A DNA stretch of 64,000 nucleotides, from positions 593,333 through 657,332 of the forward strand of contig NMRA01000160.1 in the NCBI GenBank assembly GCA_002633005.1, in the 5' to 3' direction. This document shows, one piece after another, positions 31,801-43,800 of this stretch. The notes beneath the pieces are model-generated. The model had not been told where the DNA came from. It worked only from the letters and a program-made list of their open reading frames with translations, and did no database searches. Numbering within the stretch: the first letter of the stretch is position 1; every line of letters starts with the position of its first letter. Position numbers and translations under genes: made by a program. This stretch comes from Phoronis australis. Lineage: Eukaryota > Phoronida > Phoronidae.

Positions 31801-34800
31801 TCTGTTTTGTTGCTTTCGCTCTGCCTCACCAGGTAACTCCCTTCGCAGTGTACGCGCAGGAGTGACTCGGCATCCCCGCGGGTAATTGCACCATGATACC
31901 AGCTGAAATGGACAGTGACACTTAGAGGAGCACACAAACACAAGCAAAACCCCTCGTGGAACCTTCACACGGGTAAGGCAGCACAAATGGATACACGGCC
32001 ATTACCACGTGGACGGAGGCCCCAGGGGTGATAGAATTTCCCTGGGAGTGGGGCATAAGGGGGCTATGACTCATCAGCTTACTGCAAAAAGTCTTGAGCC
32101 ACTGTTGAATACTTCTGGTAATGCCACTGCTAATGGCACACGCTCATTCCAAACCCTATCTGAATATCTCTCGGTTAGTTTCAAATTCCACTCATAATAC
32201 TGTATATAACTGTGATGTCGCAGACTTACTAACAGACAGAAAGACTAACAACTGCAAAATATAACATCCTTCAGTTGGCAGATGTTATAACGATAATACG
32301 GTACTAATGACAACAGTAATACAAATATTTTGTGCATCATTTACAACACTCACCGCTACTAGTATTCCTTTAACATTACGTACAAGAAATCAAATACACC
32401 TGTGTCTCTAGACAGTCAGCTGTTTTTTTATTTGAATACAACAGCTATATAGAGTATGTAGGATTGGTTTATACAGCTTTACAAGCACTGCCAGCATTAT
32501 TTATACCTCTGTTCTGATAAGGGAATGCCAGGGTCTACCCTTTCGCCAACGGCGTTCTGAGCTTGACAACCCAGCTTAAAAGGGGTCGGTCTTTCCTTCC
32601 GGCGGCTACTGTCCTGCCGACCGCTGTGCGTGGGGGAGCTGGTTGACCACGACAAGTGACTCGCACTACTTTCTGGACGAGACCTCGCCGTGACTGACTC
32701 ATGTGTCATATCAAATGAGCCTGTAAAATATTTGAATTGATCAAGATAAATACGGGAAAGACAATAACCAGTACTAATGCCATCACAAACACGTGATTTT
32801 ATTTTAGTAAAACAAAACAACAAAAACACATACATTGGAATTAGAGCATATGTTTCAAGAGGTCATCCACGAATATTTAGTTATCAATCAAACATCCCTA
32901 TGGGAGAATGCAATGCTCTATGGGAGAAGTACTATTTGTCAATTGAAGCATGGGTTTTTGAAAGCTAATTACAGCTAATAAAAAATTACTTGGGCAAATT
33001 CTAAGCTGAAATAAAATTACACACAAAATCTTATCTGTTGCACCCACTTTCAACTGAATTCGGCCAAAATATCTTGTGTGGTTTCCTGTGAGGGCCCTCT
33101 ATACACTGGAACCACAACAACGCAGTTCCTTTCACACACTCAACGTGAACCTTACAAGTGAAAGACCAGTGACCTAAGGGGGGACTCTCACATAACAGGG
33201 GTGAGTAGGGTCAAGCCGTCCAATTAGGGCTATTTTGCCTGTAAGAACTTCAATAGATGAGGAAAACAGGACGTGCTGCTCATAAGGGTAAAATGTCATG
33301 ACCAGTTTACCTACGAAAGTTGTCTTTAGTTTTCCTATATAATTTCCTTCATAAGGGTATGTTTTGGGCTTTAGAAATTCTACAAAAGCTTCCTTTTTAA
33401 ACTATACATATCTATACTCGGGGATTTTTAATAGTAATTCTAATATTTACAGCAAAAGATGGATGCATTGTTTACAACATAGCACCTCTCCTTGTACTGT
33501 TTCAGGCTTAATAGGTTTAACATTCAGCTGTCAAAGAATCCTTACGAACGGCTTAGCTTTACGGAATTACCCCATCAAAAAGTTTTTTGTTTCTGGAACA
33601 AAAGCCTACAGAAGGTTGACTTTTAGCACATTACAAATGCCTTTTTCCTCGAGTCCGTTCCCTAAACCGATGAATATCCTAATTTTCCAGCAGCGCCTCT
33701 CGTCAAACAAACATAGTCACCCCTGGGTATTTTGCCTTCTTGGGAAGGTATTTTGCCATCCCAGGCAACGTCTTGAAAAGGTAACGTGGCCTTGTATCCC
33801 TGGTATCGTCACAGGCAGGCAAATGAAGGAAGTGGGGTGGAGGATGTCATCAAATGGTATTATGTCGAGCTGCATTTTTCATCATTTCAGAGACTCATTT
33901 TTGCCATTCCCTAGATATTATGCGAGTCTAGATTTTAATTCATAGACACCACCCCGGCACAATATAAAGAAGAAAACCCCAGAAGAGTCCACAAGTGTAT
34001 CACTCTTCTGTTTGGTTCGTTTATACTAAATAGAATTTTCAATGAACATGTTTGTCATAAGAGCTTGACATCACACATTGGGTTGATAGAGTATCACTAC
34101 ACAACACGGATACACTGTCATTTTCTTGACCTTAAGTGTACCCCAACTGAGGACATTTGAAGTTTCTTGGTCTTCAAGTCTATCCTAACAGAAGACATTT
34201 GAAGTTTTTGACCTTCAAGTATAACTTACCTGAAGACATTTGAAGTTTCTTGGCCTTCAAATCCCACGGTGCCTCGTACTCTTCTTGAGGTCTGTCATCA
34301 GCCTGCGATGACACTTTAGACTGGCGACTAACATCAGGTGACCCCATGCCTGTAGGACCTCTCCGGGTCACCTCAGATTTCTACAAATAGCCCAATAGTG
34401 CATGGTGCTCTGCACTTATATGATACCTATACACGTGCTGTAAGACTGCCTTCATTACTCAGAGTTGCATTTCTTCAAATATTTTCCTCTTTCATTACCA
34501 AGGGTCCTAAAATGCTAAGTATGAAATCACTGCTTTCAAAAAATACTCGGTGAGCAAAGAAACATACAGGTGCATGAAAATAGTAAATGGAGGCAGTCGT
34601 CACATGACACACGTTATTTTTTGTCATAAAGTTCCTCATGCATGAAAATCTTTGCCCCAAACTAGTGAGTGCTGTTAATCCCTTTAATTAGCTATGAAAG
34701 TTTATCCGAACTTTTCGTGGACAATCAACAACGAAGACTTTAACATTTTGTGAAATATTCGTAACACAATCATAATAGCTTTCTTTGCTCACCAACTGAA

Positions 34801-37800
34801 GGATTTTAAGTATACGGCTTAATAACATAAACCTTGACATTTTAAGACAAAATTTGCAGAATATACTTGGTAGTCACTTTTCAGAGTATAAAGCATGTCG
34901 ATGACAAAGAACATGAAAAACGCTGTAAATTTCAGTTTTAAATTAAATGTTCAAACCATCCTACACATGAGTACAACAAAAACACCACTGGAGTAAAGTG
35001 TCACAGTCATTCGGTTTTTAAGAGTTGTTACAATATCAGAAACACACAGTGACCAATATTTATCAATCCTACACAGTTAAATACCTTTATTTTTAAGGTT
35101 ATAGGGGACCTTAGAAAAATGTCCACATTTGACAAAATTTGGAATATCATATCTCAGAAATGGCCTAAATAACCTAAAAATTGGTGCTAAACATATGAGT
35201 CTGTATTGATTTTTGTTTTTTCCTAAAAGAGGTTTAGGGGTTCTGCCACTAAAGATGACCACGTAGCCAGCAACCTACCTGTTGGGCCTCTTTAGGAACC
35301 CTAGAACTCCTGTGCCCATCGTCATGTGAGTGAAATACAAAGGACTTGGAGGAAACACCTTCGACTTGCGAGTTCCTTACTGGAGGACTCTCCCTGGCCT
35401 CTATCCTGCTGCTTTGAGGTATACTCTTAGGTATGGCCATCCCGGGAGGGTTAGGTACGGCCAACCCAGGCTGGCTAGGTATAGCCATCCCTGGGGGCTT
35501 AGGTATTGCCATTCCGGGGGGTACTACCAAACCCGACTCAGACCGCGGCTGGTTCTGTTTCGACTTCTGAGCCTGCCGAATCTTGCTCTCCAATTCTTCT
35601 TGTTTCTGACCTAAATCCCATGGGTCTTCATAATTCGCCAGCTCTTCCTCAACAGGAGGCGTGTCGCGCCTCAAGGTGTCATGAAAGTGCGCAGAGAACT
35701 CGTTCTGGGTCGGAATAACCAGGTCATCCCCGGTGATCTTATCCTTCGTACTTGACCCATGTATGTTGACGTAGAGATGTTCCACTGTCTTACTTTGTCG
35801 ATCCTCCTTAATACCTATGTTAACATAGCCAGGTAATGTTTTCCCTTCATCTTCGCTGCTTTCTGTGTCCAAGTCCTCTTCAATCACAACAACCTCCCCT
35901 TCCACTTTGCTGGGCACCTCAGATTGTGAACTCACTGAAAATGAAAATATAAAACCTTCCTTAAATAGATGGAAGAGGACTTAGTTAGCTCCTAAAGTGA
36001 GACTTATTACCTGAAGGTATTTTTATCAAATGCTTTAATTACCAGACCACACCCAGATTCCCTAACTCTCAAAAATCCTTCAAGCCGTAAACGACAGACC
36101 AATACTAATATTCACCAGACTAATCTCAAGTCATCCACATCCTTCCATTTACTATCTCTGCTCCACTCTCAGCCCTCCATTACTCTGTGACTACCGTATG
36201 GGCTACCTGTTCACTTAAACCATCTGCTCTGCCCCTCCCCCACCTAATGATTGCTGAAGCCCCAACTACAGAACCTTGGTCTTTATTAAAGTCTCCATCC
36301 CCCCACTCAGCACCCTTCCTGCCCCCACTNNNNNNNNNNNNNNNNNNNNNNNNNNNNNNNNNNNNNNNNNNNNNNNNNNNNNTAACCCCACTCTGCACCC
36401 TTCCTAACCCCACTCTGCACCCTTCCTACCCCCACTCTGCACCCTTCCTAACCCCACTCTGTGAGACTTGTGCCTTTAACTACTAACCTTGTTCATTACA
36501 TACCAAGTTTTTGCCCACTGCTCCACCCTCACTCTGGGACTAGTCAAGTCTCCACTACATGACCTTAAACTTTACTTACCAGTCTCCACCCTCTGCTCTG
36601 CTCACCCCGCCCGGCCCCTCAGTGACTGCTGTAGCCTCGACTACAGACAGAACTTTTAGCTTTACTTACCAGCCTCCGCCTCTTGCTCCACCCCCATTCC
36701 AACTCCACTTTGTGACTGCTGTAGCCTCAGCTCGAGGGCCTTGGTCTTCCACTCCCACGGGGCATCATAGTCGTCCAGGGGCCTGTCGTCAACGGGGGCT
36801 GTCAATCTCAGCCTTTCCATGTCAGCGAACTGTTGTTGTATCACATGGCCTTCCCCACCTGCCTCCACGCTCTCATAAGGCTCATCATATACCTCAAGCA
36901 CCTCTGACAGGGCAATAGACATTATACGTTAATTTACCATCATAGTATTCCTCAGCATGAGCAGTGTCTAACGCTTGGGATGCAAAATTTTAAGCCGAAA
37001 TTATATTTTTCAAAATCTGAACTTTGGGTTCAGACTATTTTTCAATTCAACGTATTTCTGCAATTTCGCAACTGCTATGTCTTGTTACACCACGTAGCTG
37101 CTGTGGTTGAACTAAATGTACAGAGAATAAGCAAAAACATGTTTTAAAGTCCCTCCCCATGCACACACTTGTGGAGAAATTCGATTGCAAATGAAGCGGG
37201 TTTATAATGAGACCACAAAATTGGTCCCACATTGTTCACTACTCAAAACTAGAAATGGCTTCTGGGCCTGGGCTGAACTCATCAACAAATCAAAACTCAG
37301 CACTGATTTCCATGTGTAACAGATAAACTTTATTTAACATTGATGGCACATTGAGTCACATGCTTCTCTCTGATCAAGTAATATAGAATTATTATATTAC
37401 ACTGGAATATTACAATTAATATGAACATGTACACAATAAAATAAAAATATCACATAATTAAATCAAACTCAATTAAATTCAATTAAATCCAATTAAAATT
37501 AAAATACATTAAAATTACCATTGGAATTTTACATACTGGGGAGGTGAGATTTAAATTGTTTTTTAAACAAAACAAGACAGCACTGATTTCCATGTATTGT
37601 GCCTACAGTCTCATCACAGTTATGGACAAAGCCTCACTTCAAATAATAAATCAAATAAACGGAATAAAATAAAATAGAAGACAAAGTTGCTCAGGCTTGA
37701 ATTAAAATTAACTTTGTTTTCCCTCACACGAGCGATCGCCGACGTATAATGTGCACAATTTAACTCATCGGAATCACAATAGCAAAACCAAGGTATTTTT

Positions 37801-40800
37801 CAAATAAAAATGAACGTGTCCCAACCAAGAAAAGAGAAAACTGAAATAAATCAAAATAAAATCAAATAAATTCTGATCTATTTTGTGCCAAAGGCAGTGT
37901 TGAAATAATCATTAGTCTATTTTTCAAACGCTGACTACCTTTGCAGTACACAATGAAAGCTTAAACAAATATTGCTTTATGACATCTACACAGTACGAAA
38001 ATAGTTCAGAATAGAATATGTTTTTTGTACCCTTCATCTTGTTTTTTATCCATCATATTGTGCAGGTGTTTTATCAGCGAGGAATTACCATATGATCCGG
38101 CCTATCGGGGGAAGCAAATAAAGAGTCTTACCATCCTGCTCTTCATCATATGGCTCTGTGTACAAGTATCTCTCAGTGCTGCTGGGACTGGTTGGAATAT
38201 CGCCCACCTTTGCATCACAGGGGTCACTATAGTCCTCGGTGACAACAGGCTACAACCCAAATAATTGACTGTCACAAAATTTATTAAGCCACAGTTACTT
38301 TGCACATAACTCACAGCCACCTCTTGAAATACCTGCACAGCGTTCTCTCTAAGCTTTGAGGTATTCACCCACAATGTACTCATCACCCCGTTACCATGGA
38401 AATCACTATTTACTTCCAGACAGAACAGAAAGTATAACAATAATGAACTGGGCAAATGGAAAACAAACCATATTGTATATTTCCAAAGCAGTACTCCAAG
38501 TCAAAGGGGGTGCATAATTCACTAATCACAGGATTTCGTTGTCTGCCAATTCCAACTGCGGACTACAGGGATGAAATCCTGTTAGACATCCGTCAACAGC
38601 AACCAATCACATAACGCATTATGGTACGTATACAAGCTCAAGGTGAATGCTTCGATACCAACACTACCTACGAATCACAACATCAAAATGATTGTCATTT
38701 CTTTTTCATTAACGAACATATCGTTTGACAATGAGAGTGTCACAGGACAAGTGATTGTTTTCGAGGGCTAGGATGCCTGTAATCGGATTATTTCACGAGG
38801 TCAATACTAGTATTGTTCAATAGTATTATAGTAACAAACTGAATTGAAACAGCTTGAGACAGACAGTCTGGTGTTGTTGTGGTAATTCCGCTCATAACTT
38901 TCATGCTACAGGGCTCCCAGGGGTGTCTTTGATTGAAAATGACTGTCATCTTGTAACAGCAAAGGCAGTATTTCAAAAGAAAATAGTACTGGCAAATAAA
39001 ATGTATGCCTAACGGGAAATAATGCTGGCTAGCTCAATACGTCCAACAGAATCTAAGTACGCTAAATCTCATAAATTTCGGACAAAAATAATTTATCAAC
39101 TGAAAAAAGAAATTTTTTGATTTTCCACAGGCTTCTAATACCGTACTGAATGTCCGCAGTTTTTTAAAATAATATCCGGTGGTAGGTATAGTACAAACCT
39201 TGAACATATAAAAGCACTACCTTATTGCTATATTATCTTTCAAGGGAAAATCATAAAAAATCACTGGTCCTTCATAATCTGTCCTCAAAATAATTAAGAT
39301 TTCACCGTACTATTGCACACTAGAGCCCGAATGCATAAAAGCTGCACCTAGGATAACACCAATGATGTCACGTAATCACACGCAGGGCCCTCAATCCCTC
39401 GATTTCGGGGCTGAACGTCGGTCCCATTCCACTCTGACAAATAATTGTAAAATCATACGAAATTCTGCTTCTGAGTCCCGAAAAATTACCCTCAAGTGAT
39501 TGAAAAATTTTCCTCGAGCTTCGAGGCACTTGTAACTTGCACAGCTGATAATTTGAATCAGCACAAAAAGTTAGTTTTGGCTCTTTGAGGCAGAGCCTAC
39601 GAGGGCTTGCAATGGGGGGGGTGCTGTTGATAGTGATTGGGTGATGGAGAGGGGTAGAATTGTCCCCTCACCCAAAAATTCCCCTCAGAAGGCACAGGCA
39701 CCTTTCACCTCAGGTGGTCAAGGGCCCTGATACAGCAGGTTGCTTACATTGTACAATACTTTTGATGTCTTGCAAAGACCAAGTTCTTCCGGCAAATAAT
39801 TCTTTTAGTTTTGTACATCTCATCCCAGTACGGCTCATAGCAGTTCCTCCATGTCAGGTTAAAAAAATCATGATTTTCAAGAAAACAGACAGTTGGCTTC
39901 AAACAGTTACGGATTATTTTCACGGAGATCAACAATGCTTTTGAAAAGTACGCTGTTCATGAGTTGGCCATTAGTATTTAATGTGTATTACAAAAAAACA
40001 TATGAGTCAATAAAACCTATCATAATGGCACGTTACTACGTGGTCATTTTCGGTCAACCTTTGAGAAGTCCACTCATGTTTCAACAAGAAAATTTTTAAT
40101 CGTCAGCTCACTTAAAGTGTACATTTTCTGATCCTCTAATACCGATGAAACAATATCAGTGTAAAACAACGTGTCAAGTGTCAAGTTTTGTTTTGAACAA
40201 GAATTGAAGTGTCGAAAATCAAAATGCTGAGTAATGGCTCCCTAAAGGTACAGAAAATTTGCCATACAATAGATCACTAAATATTGGCGTTCTCTATAGT
40301 AATAACAGCGAAAAAGAGATTTTTGTTTGATACCGACTGAGAGTTGATAAGCAGAAATTCGCTACCACATAGTGGTTCATGGATTTAAGAAAGAGGAATA
40401 AATCCCTATGTCAATCCCTCCCATTGTTTGATTAAGTTAAGTTTACAAATCTATTTTTAGCATTTTGACATCAGCTAGGATCGAAATTGTCCAGCTTTAT
40501 CAGTCACAGCCACCGACTTTACAGCCGCGGATTCTCCTTCATCCATGGATATTGCAAGAGATTTGTCTTTCTCTATTAGACATTCGTACATAACCCACTG
40601 AACATCAGTGAAAAATTGCTGGTATTATGATTGCAGGAAAAGTGTTAAAATGCTGTTCACACTACTAGGTTGAAACCTCCCATCCGCATAACATGGGATC
40701 TGTAGGTGGCGCTGCATGCCTGTCCACCAAAGATGTGATTGCCAACTGATGGTATAGTGAATTTCAATACAGCACGGCTATTTCGAAAGTCAATTGAAGC

Positions 40801-43800
40801 CGAGTGAAGTAGCCTCAAACAATTAGCATATTAGGCTTGAAAATATATTGCATTTAGGTAAAGAATTGCCAAGGGAAGCAAAAAGAGATCATACAGCTGC
40901 CATTTTACACAATATGCGAATACTACATTATTTTTAAAAAATTATGTGTACATTGAAAATTGTATTAAGAAAATTTACTGATCCCATGCGACAGCTAAGG
41001 ATAACAGCACATTTAAAGAGCTGCAACCTATTCCGATTCTAAAGCGTTGTAACAAAAATCAATAAGTTGTCACTTCCATGCAAGTCAGTAGTACATGTAT
41101 TAACTACCAATTACCTTACACTACATACGGAGACTGAACCAAGCTTCTTGGAGCATACTCATTTCACAGAGGAAGCAGTATTCTGTTGTCAGAATATCAC
41201 ACATTCATTCCAATGGCGTGGTATTTGCTCTTAACATAAGACCAGTAAATTCCATTACAAGCCTATGAGATCACTGTGTGAGGCTGATAGATTACCAATG
41301 CTATGACCCATACTCAGACATGATTTATTTACCTACAGACGTGAATGACCTATAGGTAAGGGGTCTGGTCAGTAACATTATAAAATACAAGACGAAGAAA
41401 GTACTTCTAGTAGTGATGCCTAAACACTACAGTCCGGACACATTTAACTATACAACTACAGAAAAATAATTACCAAAAGTGTCATTTCTTTCAATTTTCA
41501 TGGTCACCAAACATTGCCTAAAGGTGAAATGGGGCATACAGTGTGTCACTCTATGTAAGCGCCCTAATTAGGCACAGAATGGTTTTGAATATAACAGGAA
41601 TCTGTATCATGTAATCAGTAAAATTTACTAGGTAAGTCCCCACATCAAGATCATCGAATGCTCTGCTGAACATTGTCTAAGAAAGGTAAAATACTAACAA
41701 GATCGAAGCAGAAAGGGGAAAAATTGATAGGGAATTGAGAAACTGTGTAATTTGCCAAAAGTTTGGAATTTCTGTAACTGAGGACAAGTTCCATTTTATA
41801 ACAAACTGCACTTTATATTATGATTTATGAGTTAATGCAAGATGTCTCACAAATACGCAATCTGTCTAATTACATGCAGTATGCCTGGCCAACTAGAAAA
41901 TTATATAAGTATACCTGATGCACTGTACATGTATATTCAAGTTATGCAAACCTCTTTGTACTTTCATGTATTGTGATATTATTGAACTATGGGCCGGAGG
42001 CCTTCAAGTTCAATAAAGTTTTATGTAAAAAAAAACAAAATATAGAATTTTTGAGATCTCATCTTGCCACATTTAAATAAAATTAAATTTGATCATGTTA
42101 TAGATACCATTGTTTTGCTATCAATGTAATTTTATTTTTTGCAAAAGTTTACTAAAAGTAGTCAAGTGACTCCAAGGGAAAATCAGTGAAAAATCAAAAA
42201 TCAAATTCTGCAAGTTTGTACTTTCAGAAAAATATCTTTACTAATTATTAATAACTATAGTTTTGTAAAATATTTGGTTAAATACTCACATTTGTCCAAC
42301 AGGTCCTACCGTACATAACCTTAACTGCAATTTTCAACAAAAATTTGCGTGATTCTCATTCACATAATTACAGACAAGGCACATAATTTCTAGAAAAATA
42401 ACGTAACTGCGTTAAAGCTACGGTGTGAAACGTTAAGTAAACGGTTAGCTCATCAACCGCCAGTTATCGACCACGTTTCAGGATCATCGTAACCTCAGCC
42501 TTAGACCTATTACTGCTCTCCAAGAGCATGTCAGAGATCTACATCACCAGATCTCTGATGACTTCAGTATAAAAGTCTATACCCAGAAAAGTGGAAGCGC
42601 AGGGTACGAGAAATAATTGAGATCCATAAACCTAGTCTTAACAGAGATCCAGGACTTTATCTACCTGCAGTGTATTCAGATCTGTTACGGGATTCCCCCG
42701 ACATCAGGGAATCCCCGATTCTGTTGTCATCATATTATTCTACAATGACAGAGGGTGCACCTGATGGTGAATCACATTTGTGAGATGTAGACGAAACAAC
42801 AGATACGGCTCTTTGGTTCCAAAAGCAATCTTTACTCAATATTACTCGATAAATCAACTACTATCAAAGATTTAGCTCACGAATTTCAGGTCTTCTGTTG
42901 TACTGTAACCTTGACAACAGCGATAACATTAATGTACTTCGTGCAAGTTTGATAAAACTGAGATGAACGTTTTCTTAAGTAAGTACAATTCTTTGAACAC
43001 AATAGTTTTTAAGCACTGCATCCGCATCTATATAATATAAGAGATCCCGCTTTTTGGCCATCTTCAGGTTGGGCCCCCTATAATAGCACAGAGGACCTAG
43101 TTTTGAAGATCGAAAATAAATTTCATGCCCACGTCATTTTAATAAGTATAAGTCTTTTAAAATAATATTTTAGCCTGTTGAATGTGAATAAAACAGAACA
43201 TGGAGCTACAGTAAACACTCTGATATAGCTTCCCAAAGCATAATACTCATTACCAGAATTAAAAGGTGATGAAAATTCATGTTTCCAGCAAAGATTATTA
43301 TTTATCCTAAATTGGCAAGACTTTAACTGGAAGGAAATAATGCTTTGTTCATGATGATTTGAAACTTACTATAAATGTACTGATGTCTAAATAACAGTTC
43401 CAATGTTCATAGTGTTACTCCTGCGTAACACTTCCTCGTTTCTGATGATTCATCAAAGTTCTGTAAATTTCCTACAGAAGGAAGCATTATCACCTAATCA
43501 GTGAATGAAAAAGGGACTCCCAATACTTTCATTCACAGCACATCTTATTGGAGTCTCTTTTGTTTAAGTTCAAGAAGCCTGTTTTGAATGAGAGCAAACA
43601 GGGTTGCGCCGCACGTTACACTTGTTTGCGTGACTTTTCTGTTACCCCCCCCCTTCATTTGTCATTCTTTGCAGTATTTCACACATGCCATGTCCAAATT
43701 GTGCATCTTTCCAGTTTCTGCTCTGTGGTGGTATTACTGCGTCATTTTATTTCTACTTGAGAATGAAACAAGTATGTTTCAAAATATCGTGTATCTATTA

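Noticed and set aside
33364-33945. 193-codon plus-strand frame, one of the longest in the window
   Set aside because: It lies inside SHB-like intron 5 on the opposite strand, lacks an ATG at its start, has an irregular composition and no motif.
35330-35718. Plus-strand frames opposite SHB-like exon 4
   Set aside because: Shadows of the real minus-strand exon; their proline/arginine content mirrors the coding repeat.
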